Below are positions 53,534-64,000 of a stretch of 64,000 nt of DNA, one piece after another. The notes under the pieces are model-generated. The model saw nothing but the letters and a program-made list of their open reading frames with translations. It had not been told where the DNA came from and did not search any database. Source of the DNA: Amyloporia xantha (Eukaryota; Basidiomycota; Agaricomycetes; Polyporales; Adustoporiaceae); the NCBI GenBank assembly GCA_036971615.1, contig JAYKKR010000004.1, positions 1,054,001 through 1,118,000 on the forward strand, read 5' to 3'. The stretch's first letter is position 1, and each line of letters begins with the position of its first letter. The position numbers and the translations under genes are program-made.

Positions 53534-55579
53534 ATGCCCCTCCTACGGCGCAAACGCTCCCCCTCCGTCCTCCCCGCGCCCACCATCTCCGCGCCCACGA
53601 GCATGAGCACGACGACGACGACGACGACCACTCCTGCCACGGCCACCGCGGCGGCGGCCTCCTCGCGCACGCACAGACGCGCACACTCCGCCTCGAGCAG
53701 CGCCTCCCCGCCCTCTGCGTACCCCGCCCCGGCACATGCCCGCGCCTCCGCCCGCGCCGCGCCCTCGTCTCCTGCGTCTCCCGCGGAGGCCAGGCCTGCG
53801 CCCGCGGTGGGGAGCGTGCCGCCGGTGTATGCGCGCTTTGCGACGACGCAGCCGGCGGGGGTGGGGGCGGTAGGGGCGGTGGGGGCGGCGGGGACGGGGG
53901 AGTGGACGGCGGGGATTAGGAGCTTGAGCGAGCTGGAGGAGGCGTGGAAGGCGCGGGAGAGGGAGCGTGCGCGGGTGCGGGTGCAGGATGGGGATAAGGA
54001 GAGAGATAGGGAAAGGGGTAAGGAGAGAGATGGGGAGAAGGACAGGGAAAGGGAGGAGCGGCGGGCGCGGAGGAGGGAGCGGGAGGCGGAGAGGGAGAGG
54101 GAGGAGCGGAGGGAGGAGGAGCGGCGGGCGAGGGAGAGGGAGAGGGAGGAGAGGGGGAGGGGAAAGGGGAGGGGAAAGGAGAAGGACACGGACATGGAAA
54201 AAGAACGGGAGAGGGACAAGGAGAAAGAGAAGGAGAAGGAGAAAGAGCAGGAGCGCGAGGCGAGGCGCGCACTGCGCCGTGCTGCGCGGGCGCAGGAGGC
54301 GCAAGACCACTCGAGCTCGCAGCCTCGAAGTCCCGCGCAGGTCGACCCGCCCTCGCTGCCTCCGGCCCAGACGCAACCGCCAACACAGACGCCAACAAAA
54401 TCGCTACCGCATACACAGCCCGGCAGGCCGGCGCTCTCCCCCGACTCTGCACCAGGGCCGCTCGCGCCCCCGCCACACGAGGCGCGCACGCCGGAGCATG
54501 TGTACCCGCCGCTCGCGCCCCCGTCGCCCCGGGGGCTGGCGCGGTCGCTGTCGCAGACGCAGACACAGACGCAGGTGCAGGTGCAGTCCCCGCTGCAGTC
54601 CCCGCTGCAGTCCCCGCTGCAGTCGCTTTCGCGGTCGTTTTCCCATTCGCAGGCGCATTCCCATTCGCAATCGCAGCCACAAGCACAAGCACGTCCACAA
54701 GCACAAGGGCAGACACACGCAAACACACACCCGCGCTCCCGCTCCCGCTCGGGCCCGCCGCTCTCGCCGTCCTCCGCGTCCGCGTCGCGGCACACGTCGC
54801 GGCGGGCGGCGTCGGGGTCTGTGTCGTCGGGGTACGCGTCGGGGCTGGGGGGCGGGGCGCTGCCGACGCCGCCGCCGTCGAGCGGGGGGTCGGTGAGCGT
54901 GCGTGCGAGCGGGGTGTCGCATGGGGAGGGGCCGGCTGGGGGTGGGGGTGGGGCGAGGGTGGTGCAGGGCCAGCAGGGAGATGGACGTCGGGCAGGGTCG
55001 GTGGATGGGCATCAGCATCAGGGGGGGTCGGTGGATGGACACGGACATGGGCATGGGCAGGGGCGCGGGCAGGCGGGGTCACCGGTGAAGGTGCAGCTGG
55101 TGTCGGCGGACGATCTGGCGTCGCCGCGGTGGAAGCCGCAGCCGCCGTTGCCGCCGCCGTCGCCTTCGCCTGGGGAAGGGGGAGGGGAAGGGCATGGGCG
55201 GGGAGGGAATTCGAGCGCGCCGGTGCCAGTCTCGCGGGGGACGGATGGGGGGTACGGTCTGCTGCAGGACGCCGGGTCGCTCGCGCAAGGTGGACAGCTG
55301 TCGTTGCCGTTTGTGCGTATTGATCAGACGCAGCACGCGGCGGCGTCCGTGGCAGGCCAGAACGCGTCGTCGGCGGTGGCGGAGAGCGGGAAGCAGGTGT
55401 CGCCGTCTGCGCGCGTTAATGCAACACAGCACGCGTCGTCGGGGTCAGGTGGGAAGCCGCGGCGGAAGTACTCGCTGCTGGCGGCGTTTGGGCTGAAGAG
55501 GTGGGAGGCGGGGAAGGACGCGGATCGGGATGGGAAGCTCTTGATGAAGGGCGCGGCGGAGGTGGGTCGTTCGTTCTGA
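53534..55579 (+). CDS. 681-residue low-complexity protein, intact copy
   Basis: A single exon from the ATG at 53534, chosen because the frame and this start are shared with the broken copy at 33775. Layout: basic head M-P-L-L-R-R-K-R, Thr and Ala/Pro-rich region, short ordered-looking W-T-A-G-I-R-S-L-S-E-L-E-E-A-W near residue 118, then a Glu/Arg/Lys-rich segment (about 135-265) with the pattern of a long charged helix. Pro/Gln-rich and Ser/His/Gln-rich repeats (Q-S-P-L three times near 355), Gly-rich tracts and a more complex C-terminus (V-K-V-Q-L-V-S-A-D-D-L-A-S-P-R-W near 515; R-R-K-Y-S-L-L-A-A-F-G-L near 650) follow. No known domain. Function unknown; expected to be mostly disordered. Confidence 0.6.
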   Translation: MPLLRRKRSPSVLPAPTISAPTSMSTTTTTTTTPATATAAAASSRTHRRAHSASSSASPPSAYPAPAHARASARAAPSSPASPAEARPAPAVGSVPPVYARFATTQPAGVGAVGAVGAAGTGEWTAGIRSLSELEEAWKARERERARVRVQDGDKERDRERGKERDGEKDREREERRARRREREAEREREERREEERRAREREREERGRGKGRGKEKDTDMEKERERDKEKEKEKEKEQEREARRALRRAARAQEAQDHSSSQPRSPAQVDPPSLPPAQTQPPTQTPTKSLPHTQPGRPALSPDSAPGPLAPPPHEARTPEHVYPPLAPPSPRGLARSLSQTQTQTQVQVQSPLQSPLQSPLQSLSRSFSHSQAHSHSQSQPQAQARPQAQGQTHANTHPRSRSRSGPPLSPSSASASRHTSRRAASGSVSSGYASGLGGGALPTPPPSSGGSVSVRASGVSHGEGPAGGGGGARVVQGQQGDGRRAGSVDGHQHQGGSVDGHGHGHGQGRGQAGSPVKVQLVSADDLASPRWKPQPPLPPPSPSPGEGGGEGHGRGGNSSAPVPVSRGTDGGYGLLQDAGSLAQGGQLSLPFVRIDQTQHAAASVAGQNASSAVAESGKQVSPSARVNATQHASSGSGGKPRRKYSLLAAFGLKRWEAGKDADRDGKLLMKGAAEVGRSF

Positions 55580-56478
55580 TCTGTGATTCTGATCTGTGAT
55601 CGTCGGTGGGGCTTGGCGGCGGAGGGGCAGAGGGCCGGGCGCGCAGATCACGTCGCGTCGCGTCGGTGGCAGGCGGGGCGTTGGGATCGCTCATTAATCG
55701 TTGCTCAGTGCTTCGGGGGTGGATGCGCGGTGGGGGGCGTGACACTGATCGGGTGGGCGTCTGGCGTCTAGCGTCTGGGGGGACGTGCGGGCGCTCCGGG
55801 GCCGTGGGGACGGAGGAGGCAGTTGAGGATGAAGGGATTGCCTTGTGGGGCGTGATGTCATGCAGCTTGAGGGACGTGCTCTGGGCTCTGGGCCCGGCTG
55901 CTTTGGATGGCGTTCGCGTTCGCGTTCTCGGGTGCCTGCTGCCCATGAGGCACGCGCGACCGTCCCATCGCTGTCTGCACACCGCTGCAGAACGTGCGTG
56001 CGTGTGTGCGTGCAGCGATGGCGATGGTCACGGTACCGGTGGCGTCGGACAGGGTCTTTGTGGCGTTTTGACGTCGACGGGCGCAGAGCTCAGAGGCGAG
56101 GGAGTCGGAGGGACGTGGGCGACGTGCCGGGTGACGGCCCTGGGAGAGCCAAGGAGATGGCGACCAGTGAGTTGCCATCACTGCACGCCCCGTTCGTCGT
56201 GCCCATTGAGCGGCGGCTTCTCCCTGGCTGCTCTGCCGTCATCCGCATAATGTAACTGCTAATCCCCGTCGCCATGCTGCTGCCGTACGCTCCTTCTCGT
56301 ACGGCACAAGCCCCATCGATCGGGCCCTTTCCCTCCCTCCCCTCTCTCTTATACCCCGTGCCCGGCCTCCCCGGCTCCCCCCTTCCTTTGTCCGTGGCCC
56401 TCAGGCCCCCATACCATTGCCCGCGACGCGTCGTCGTCCCCTCTCTCCGCCCGTCTCCTCTCGTCGTCCCTCCCAGCG
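55580..56478. other. Intergenic part of the duplication
   Basis: Counterpart of 42577-43423. A pyrimidine-rich tract before 56479 is promoter- or leader-like for the next gene. Frames here have no domain. Confidence 0.45.
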
Positions 56479-59400
56479 ATGCGCGTGCTGACGAGCGTAT
56501 ACCCCTCTTTCCAGCCCGAGCCCGCCCCTGGCCCCGCCCCAGCGCACGCCCACACGCGCCTGTCCAAGACGAAGCCAAAGACAAAAGACGCCGACCCTCG
56601 CGCGCGCGACGCGGTCAATGGGGTCGACGCCGCTCGCAGGCAGGGCGCGAATGTGGACGCGAACGCGAATGTGAGGAGCGATGCGCACGCCTCGCGTAAG
56701 GTGCGTGTCTGTGTCCCCCCGCCCCTGCTGTCTCTACCCTTTCCGTCTTGGTTTCTCTCATCCTCGTCTGTGGTCTGTGGTCTCTGGTGTCTTGTCCCTC
56801 GTCCCCGACCGGGCCGTTCTTTGCACATTCGCGTGGGCGCTTATTTGGAATTTTGTGCGCGCTGCCGTTGACGTGAAGAGCGTGCCGTCACAGTGTGAAT
56901 AACCGATGTCCGCGCTGACTGAGCGTGACAGGGTGCATGGTTTCATGTTCGCTGCCGTGCTTGTCGCTCGCGAATAACACGTAGCGTCGCGTCGCGTCCG
57001 ACGTGCCCTGGTCGGCTGGACGCTGGAAGCTGGAATCTGAAGCGCCTCGACGTCGTGCGCACTGGGAGTTGTGCAATGCGATGTGCGACGTCGGACGGGT
57101 CCTGGTTTCTGCGGGTTGGTCTGCTGTGGCTTTACTTGATCATTATTACCTTTGGTCTACAATGTTCAGCATCCGGTCTCTGATCGCCAGCCGACCTGCA
57201 TCCCCGAGCCCTTTTCTGGGCATTTGGTTTGGCATTCCGGTTCCCGCCTCTTCGTTTCGAGCAGTCTGCACTCCCTGTCTCGCTTCCGCGGCGGTGTGCT
57301 GTGCGTCGGAGCGGCGTATCGTCGTAGCATTAGAGCAGCGCGCTGACGGGCCGTGCTCTCCCCCTCATCTCGTAACAGGGACAGCCGCACGCGCATGCGC
57401 ATGCCTATCCGCCACCGCCAATGGCAGACCCGCGCGCACACCAGCCGTACCAGCAGGCGCCGTACAGGATACCCCCGCCGCAGGCGCTGCAGCAGTCGCC
57501 TCAGCAAAAGCAGCAGATGCAGGAGTATCAGTGGCAGCAAAGGCAGCAGCAACAACAGCAACAACAACAACAGCAGCAGCGCATGACGCCTGTTGCCGCG
57601 CGGTCGGTGAGTGTCTGTCTTTAGTTCTGGGGTTGCGCCGTTTTTGCGTTGCGTTGCGTTTGGCTTGTGTTTGGCTTGCTTTCGTGTCGTGCGTCCTTGA
57701 GTATCGTCTTTCGTTCGTTCGTTCTGTGCTCCATGTCGGCTTTTTTCTTCTTTTCCCCCATGCTTCGCCGAGGCACGCGCCCTGAGTCCTGCGACCCCGT
57801 CTCGCCGCTCGCTAGTCGTCAGCGGTCAGCGCGCTCTATAGCTCTTCCCCTCCGCCGCTGCGCTCGCTCCGGTATCCCGTGTCCAGTGTCCCGCGTCCAT
57901 TGCTGACCCACCTCGTACCAACAGCCGCAAGACCAAGATCCCCATCAGCACCAGCACCAGCACCAGCACCAGCCGCGCCCAGCGCCAGTGCCCACGTCGG
58001 CATACACGTCCCCGCCCTCCTCGCACTCGCACTCGCACTCGCACTCACACTCACACTCGCACGCGAGCTCCGTGCCGTCGCGCGCGTCGTCCTCGCGCGC
58101 GTCCGCGACGAGCCCGCGCTCGGTGCATCGGAAGCTCCCGCCGTCGATAGACTCGCTCGCGCAGGCGCAGCCGGCGTCGGCGAGGGCGCACGTGGGGGAT
58201 CCTGTGGGAGACGCGCGGACGCAGACGCGGCAGCAAACACAGACGCAGCAGATACAGCACGGCACCTCGCCGGTCCCGTCGTCCGGCTCGAGCACTCAGC
58301 GCGCCGCAGCCACCACCGTCACCGCCCTTGCCACCGTCGCCGTCGCCGTCGCCGGCCCTGCCTCTGCCGCGCATGTGCACCACCCGCACATCCCAGGGGT
58401 GCTCACCCCGCCGGAGCTCCATCCGGACCCGTACGAGACGGCGTTTGCGTACCCGCCCCCGCCCCAGCCGCAGCCGCAGCCGCAATACCAGCAGAGGTCT
58501 GAGCGCCAGCCCCAGCGTCGGGAGCAGCCTCAGCAGGAGTGGTATCGGGAGCAGGAGAATCAGGAGCAGGAGCAGCGGGGCGAATACGATCCGTACCAGC
58601 AGCACCGGCAGGAGCAGCAGGGTTTTGACCCGTACAAGCAGCTGCATCGGGACGTACCGGGCGCGGCGCCGGTGCTGGGGCGTCCGCGCATCTTTGCGGC
58701 GATGGGGGCGGGTGAGGGCGTGGATGGGGAGTTGGTGACGGAGGGGGGCGGGGAGCAGCTGCGTGAGGAGGAGGAGGGAGGCGGGGAGCAGCGGCACGGG
58801 GAGCAGCAGGGAGAGGAGGGAGGGGCCGAGGTGGGGGCGGGCGGGTATGGCGAGGAGACGCCGTTGGTGAAGGGCCGGCCGCTGATCTTTGCTGCGATGG
58901 CGAGTTCGGCGGGGTCGGGGTCTGCTGGGGAGAGGGAGGAGGGGGATGGAGATGGAGATGAGCGGGGCGCGGACGGGAGCAAGGACCGGAGGAATGACCA
59001 GGACCAGAACCGGAACCAGGACCAGGACCAGAACCAGGACCAGAACCAGGACCAGGACCAGGCCCAGGAAGACGGAGACAGAGACAGAGACGGAGAGGCA
59101 GATGACGCCGATGAGGCTGCGTATGCGGAACACTACGAGGACGAGGAGCCCGGCGGGACGCGCGGGTACGAGCACACGTACGGCTACCCGACGCCGCGCT
59201 CGCCGTCGCCTGCGCTGCCGGAGGACGCGCGCGGGCGGGCTGCGGCGCACCCGGTCCCGATTCAGACCCAGAGCGAGAGCGAGAGCAGGCAGCGGAGGCA
59301 GGCGCACTCGCTGCCTCCGCCTGCTACCCCGGCCGCGCGGGACGCGTCGCTGGAGCGGGGGAAGGAGCGCGGGGCGGAGGAGGGGAGGAAGGTGCGGCGG

Positions 59401-61897
59401 CTGAATAAGCTGCGGCGGGGGTTCTCGCAGGATCGCGGGGCGAGGAGCGGGGATGGGGATGGGGATGGGGATGGGGACAGGCGCAGGGACAGGAGCAGGG
59501 AGAAGGACAGGGAGGGCGGCGGGCTGTTTGGGCTGCCGCTGCGCTTGGGGCAGTCGGTTTCTGGGTCTGGGTCGAGCGAGTCGCCGACGACGCCGAAGCC
59601 GAGGCATGGGCTGGGGATTTGGGGGCTCGGGTTTGGGGTGAAGTCGATGACGGAGAGGCAGGCGGAGCGGTTGGGCGGGACCACGGTGGGTGCTGGCGCT
59701 GGTGCTGGTGCTGGTGCTGGGCCGGGCCGGGAGAGCGCGGGGGAGGAGGAGCGAGAGGAGAGGGAGAAAGACAAGAAGAAGGGCAAACTGAGGAAGGAGC
59801 GGGGGAGGAGGTCGGAGAGTGAGACTAGGAGGGACGGGGTGGGCGGTGCCGCTGCGGATGGGAGCAGCCGGGAGGAGGAGTTGAGGAGGAAGGACAGCAA
59901 GCGGGGCAGAGGGGAGGCGAGGGGGAGAGATGGGAGGGAGAGGCGGGTCGACCCGCCGACGCCTGTCTCGCCGGATGAATATGCGCGTGCGCGTGCGCGG
60001 CGGAGGGGTGCGCGGCTCGAGAGGGCCCCGCCCGCCGCCGTGTCGTCTGACGCGCAGGCGGTCGCGGTCGCGGAGCCTCCAGAGCCGGCTGTGCCGTACC
60101 CGCTCCTCTCGCACCTGCTGAATCCTGCGCTTCTCGCGGGTCTGCTCGTGCACCTGAGTTTTGGGGAGTGGTGCGTCGTCACGAGGGTGTGCAGGGTGGT
60201 GCGGGACGCGGTTGAGCGGGATCGGGAGCTACGGGAGTGTGCGCTGGAGAGGTTCTTGGGGACGGTGGGGTATGGGCGGTGGGTGTGGGACGCGTTTGAG
60301 AAGGGCGAGAAGGAGCCGTTGATGCTGTCGTTGAAGGTGCGTCCGACCCCAGCTGTGTTTCATCCGTCAGTACAGGAGCTGATGTGGATACGTGGTTCGT
60401 ATAGGACCTCAACGCGTATATGCACGGCGTCTCGATTCCCTCGCATCAGTTCGCGCGCTACGCTGTTGCCTATTCCAACGTACCCGACGATCCTGCACAG
60501 ATCGAGCTTGTGGACGCGCTCGCCGCGGCGTGCCGTGCGTACACCCGCGTGGTCCTCCGCTTACGCGCGCAAGCAGAGGCAGAGCTGCGCTTCTCGCCTC
60601 CGCCGCTTGCGCCTGCATTGGCACAGAGCACGAGTGTCAGTCCCACCCGCCCCGAGGCGTCGAGGAGTCCGTCCGTGTCTCACTACCGCAGACTGTCACG
60701 CACCTCCAGCCGCGCGCCGTCGCCGGCGTCGTCCGTCTCCCGGTCGTATGCCCCTGCGTATGGCCCCCTGTCCCAGCGCGCGCGCAGCATCCAGGGGAAC
60801 GAGAGCACCGCGGGCCATAGCATGAGCGGCTCCTCGCCTGGGGGCTTCCGATCGCCGCTGTTCCGCCCGCGGCGCGCGCCGCTCCTGCAGGTGTTCGTGC
60901 CGTCGCCCGAGAGCGACTGGCTGACGGATGCGAGTGTGCTTGCGTGCGAGGAGGAGCTGAAGAAGGCGGAGGTGATGCATCTGGTGCGCGCGGGAGACGT
61001 GGTGTGGGATGTGGCTGTTGGGGATGAAGGGAATGTGGGTCGAATGGTGTGGGATGGGGGTTATCTGCTGGTGAGTCAGCTTGTCTCGACCCTCGGTTCG
61101 CGGGGTCTCGTTTTCCTGCCATTTGGGGCGGTACTGTCGAACGTGGCATCTGATCGCGATTTTCTGCAGGACCTCGATTATACCTGGTCGAGGACGGGCG
61201 ATCTCCCGCATTACCTCCCGACGCTAGCGTTCCCGCCGTCGTACTTCCACCGTGTGATCCGCAGTGCGGGCTCCGGAAACCCGATCTGCCACATTGACAT
61301 CGCGCCGTGGGGCGAGGAGGTCGCGGCGAATCTGCAGCTGATCCAGGACAGGACGAAGACCGAGACGTGCGTCGTGTGCCAGTTGCATTATTCGCATATG
61401 CTCATCGATCTATTTCATTACTTGTAGACCGCAAGGCAGCCACCACACTGTCGTGCGCTGGGTACATCGTTCGTCGTTCACGATCCGTTCGCCTGCGTCG
61501 GGCAAGCCCATCCGCATCCCCGCCACGCCGAACATTAGTCCGGGGCCGCATCCTGGTAGGGTATGGCTCATTGATCCAGGATGGTACGGCACTGTGGTCG
61601 TGGAGGCAGAAGGTACGAACGAAGGCCTGGCAGATTTGCAAGGGCGTTGTGGGAAGGCATTTCCGCCCAGGGCCACCGGATCTAGTGCCCGCCCTAGTGG
61701 TGGAGACAGGAAGGGGGGAGACGAGAAGATGGTGTTCAGGATTTTGAGGGAGAAGAGGTGAGTCGTGTTTTTGTTTGGCTTGCTGGGTTTGCATCGTTCC
61801 TTGGAGTGAGGCTGATCAGTATCCTTGCATTGACAGTCGTCCAGGCGAGATCTGGATTCGGACTGTGAGGGAGAAAGAGAGGCTGCTGCCACCTTGA
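56479..61897 (+). CDS. Large F-box-like protein, seven exons, 1371 residues
   Basis: Exons that join in phase: 56479-56700, 57379-57606, 57925-60336, 60405-61070, 61170-61366, 61428-61757 and 61837-61897. All introns are GT-AG (GTGCGT or GTGAGT donors). The first 850 residues are low complexity: poly-Gln (about 130-142), His/Gln and Ser/His repeats (about 157-196), Asp/Gln/Asn repeats (about 507-532), acidic and basic tracts. An F-box-like helix set lies at about 873-930 (L-L-N-P-A-L-L-A-G-L-L-V-H-L-S-F, V-C-R-V-V-R). The C-terminal 400 residues are of ordinary complexity with C-H-I-D-I-A-P-W-G-E-E near 1218 and V-V-R-W-V-H-R-S-S-F-T-I near 1250, which look like a conserved domain I cannot name. 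A role as an SCF adaptor is inference from the F-box alone. Confidence 0.75.
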
Positions 61898-62732
61898 GTG
61901 CGGGATTCGATTCAGTCTATGAGCGGAGTCAATTATGTCTTGGAACGAATGCTAAGTAAAATCCAGCATGGACTGTGAGTACAAAAGCTCTGTTGTTATG
62001 TCGTAATGTTGTATTATAGATGTAGCCCTATCCTAATCCTTCACCGTCTTGAGGACGGTCGTGATACGCATGCTGTTGTACGTGTTAGGGTGCTCGCGTG
62101 ATCTTCGACCGTGAAACAGATGCATGTGCAGGTTTAAGCTCAATTAGTGGTAGCGATTAACATTCGAGTGACATTGATGCCGTGCGTCAGTGATGCACTG
62201 GCTACGATCACCCGAGCGACGCCACTCAAATCATTAAATCGACCCATAGTCCAGGTATTTCTACAGTTAGAACTGCTTACAGCACAGACGCTTCCTATTG
62301 CTTACTTGCCACAAAGTCTCGTACATTATGACGAGGATATACTGGATAAAATCAAGTATTGCGTGGTTGTTCCAAGGAGCGCGAAGCCATATCAGAGGAT
62401 TAGACGTGGGTCTAGAGACGCCGGCGCCAACGCTGTCAATGTCCATCATTGATTCATTTGCATGGACGATGCCGGACAGAAAAGGCACTCGGCAGGAAAG
62501 GCAATTCGACATCCAGATTCCGTTCACCATGGACTGAGCCAAACCCCGCGGCAGCACAGGGCAAATTTGAAACACGAAGGGCGATGCAATACTGCGCATG
62601 CGGATCTACCAGGAGAAGGGCAGTGAGTAGCTGTATTTGTAGGCGACGCTCCGTTTCTTGCACTCTCATTCCCTCGTAGACCTATTGCGCTCAGGAAAGA
62701 CCTCCCCTTCGTGAATTATCAACGGCCCCACA
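61898..62732. other. Intergenic, no gene recognised
   Basis: 3' region of the F-box-like gene and promoter side of the GNA1 gene. The frame 62147-62452 has no domain. No RNA gene seen. Confidence 0.5.
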
Positions 62733-63513
62733 ATGGCATTCACCCCCGACTGCGAGCTCGAACTCTTCTTCCCAGCGGAATATATTCCTCCTGAGGCACG
62801 CCTGGGGCTCCCGCCAACCTTCCACGTACGTACGTTGGAGTCCCGCCGCATTTCGGGCCCCATCATCTGAATTACGATCATGCACTCACCCAAGCGGACG
62901 GTAGATGCGTCCACTCGCCTTGACAGACTACTATCGGGGGTATCTCCCTGTTCTCTCCCTTCTCAATGCGGCGCCCGACCTGGGCGAGCACTCCTGGATT
63001 GCACAGTTCAACGCGCTGCGCGACATGGGGAACGTCTACTTCCCCCTCGTCCTCGTCGAGCGCGCAACAGACCGCATCGCCGCAGCGGGCACAATATACA
63101 TCGAGCGCAAGTTTACGTTCCGGGGCGTGGGCCGGGGCATGGCGCCGGCGAGCGTGGGGAACCTCGAGGACGTTTCGGTCGCTCGGGAGCAGCAGGACAA
63201 ACACCTCGGGCTCATCATGATCCGCGCGCTGGTGTCCCTTAGTGAGGAACTGGGGTGCTACGAGGTGATCGGGACCTGCAGCGATGAAAATCTACGTGCG
63301 TGGCTTGCGTGTCGATCACAGGACCAATAGCTGACCGGAGTGTTTCGTAGCGTTTTATCGCAAGTGTGGAGGCGAAAGACGGGGAAACGGGATGGTAAGC
63401 ACTGTGGCTTGATGTGGGCATCCGAGTCCGGGAGCTCGCCTGATGTATATGCTTAGGTCAAATGGGCTCCAAGCCTGGCTTCGAGGGTGCCTTCCGTCCA
63501 TCCGAAACTGTGA
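62733..63513 (+). CDS. GNA1: Glucosamine-6-phosphate N-acetyltransferase
   Basis: Four exons joining in phase (62733-62825, 62905-63295, 63351-63394, 63457-63513) give 194 residues of the GNAT fold. The enzyme acetylates glucosamine-6-phosphate with acetyl-CoA on the way to UDP-GlcNAc and chitin. Visible features: F-F-P-A-E-Y-I near residue 12, M-R-P-L-A-L-T-D-Y near 32, I-E-R-K-F near 89, G-N-L-E-D-V-S-V before the acetyl-CoA loop near 107, C-S-D-E-N across the exon 2/3 junction near 158 and F-Y-R-K-C-G-G near 163. The loop normally has a Gly where this protein has Asp (Q-Q-D-K-H-L-G), and the C-terminus after N-G-M-V-K is longer than usual. Exon 2 may alternatively start at the AG at 62894. 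Family assignment is firm; full activity is not certain. Confidence 0.8.
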
Positions 63514-64000
63514 AATCCAGCAGCAAGACAGACTCCTGACGTTGAGACCTCGGTAAAACTGCAGCCCTGAGATCCTGCGGAAAATTTGAGCCTTGAGATT
63601 CAGGCAGGTAGAATCAGATCTTGCGTATACTGTAGTGGTCTTCTATCGGACAAGACAGAACAGAGATTAAGGGGGTGCGAAGATTTACTTTGCAGCTGCG
63701 ATCTGACAGCATACAGTCGTTGGTGACAGAACGTCGTCAAGGGGCGCATTCGACTGGCGCTGCGCTGATGCACTACATAGAATGAGTACCCGACCAAGAT
63801 CTCCGACGGACGTGGATTCTGATAGCGGTAGAGAAGGTAACCGTGGAATACTGAAATCTCTGCTAGTAGAAGTCATCCATACACGCCGAGTAATGTGGCT
63901 AGATATCGATCAGCCCCACGCCGCCGTTGAACTGCGGATTGAACGATGACTGGCTGCAATCTTCAACATGACATAGGGAAAATCATCACCTGTAGTTGAT
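63514..64000. other. 3' flank, no gene recognised
   Basis: Sequence beyond the GNA1 stop. Only short frames are present; no repeat or RNA gene identified. Confidence 0.45.

Larger units (their letters stand above)
52609..56715 (+). repeat. Segmental duplication, copy 2
   Basis: Direct-orientation partner of 32371-43640 without element C. It lacks the roughly 460 bases present at 33030-33520, with the junction at TACATACGCACAACACACAACGC-type sequence near 53257-53280. It includes the whole 681-residue gene and exon 1 of the next gene, which continues beyond the duplication. This is therefore probably the original locus. Confidence 0.8.

Noticed and set aside
58051..60153. A 700-codon minus-strand frame
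   Set aside because: It is the antisense shadow of the GC-rich, low-complexity exon 3 of the F-box-like gene, which has phased introns on the plus strand.
61900..61930. tRNA-like T-arm sequence (GATTCGATTC)
   Set aside because: No matching acceptor stem or anticodon arm upstream.

Overview
The window looks like genomic DNA of a basidiomycete fungus, most likely an Agaricomycete. Introns are short (50-100 nt, GTRNGT donors, YAG acceptors), host genes are GC-rich, the F-box and DUF6533-like families are typical of mushrooms, and the Ty3/Gypsy elements belong to two clades common in these fungi. About half of the window is retrotransposon.

1-29 kb: one F-box gene is split by a nested insertion of 25.7 kb (1537-27248). 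The outer element A has 312-bp LTRs and a GTAAG target duplication. Its interior is a head-to-head rearranged Gypsy pol with inverted pol 3' ends and a palindromic LTR pair. Element B (7747-26393, 18.6 kb, LTRs about 1.5 kb) sits inside A. Inside the B integrase lies element D (14998-21236), a 6.2-kb fold-back element with 2.4-2.6 kb inverted arms built from tandem repeats and no transposase. B carries two spliced antisense genes between integrase and 3' LTR, and a third antisense reading frame inside each LTR. All three share one short motif followed by a phase-0 intron at the same position, so I read them as a paralogous family. This is the most unusual content of the window.

29-32 kb: a DUF6533-like multi-pass membrane protein gene with its own TATA box, then about 1.3 kb without a recognisable gene. 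32-44 kb: the first copy of a segmental duplication. It carries a low-complexity gene (here a pseudogene) split by element C, an intact chromovirus (34754-41620) with matching 570-bp LTRs, a Tf1-like self-priming signal and a possible -1 frameshift between gag and pol.

44-52 kb: no convincing intact gene. It holds a fragment resembling the C2 part of a Sch9-type AGC kinase and a degenerate tandem repeat of about 150/300 bp. 52-64 kb: the second, intact duplication copy with a 681-residue disordered protein, then a seven-exon gene for a 1371-residue F-box-like protein, and a four-exon glucosamine-6-phosphate N-acetyltransferase (GNA1) gene of chitin precursor synthesis.

Apart from GNA1, the host genes show no joint pathway. 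The window mainly records successive insertions: F-box gene, then A, then B (with D), and separately a duplication followed by C.
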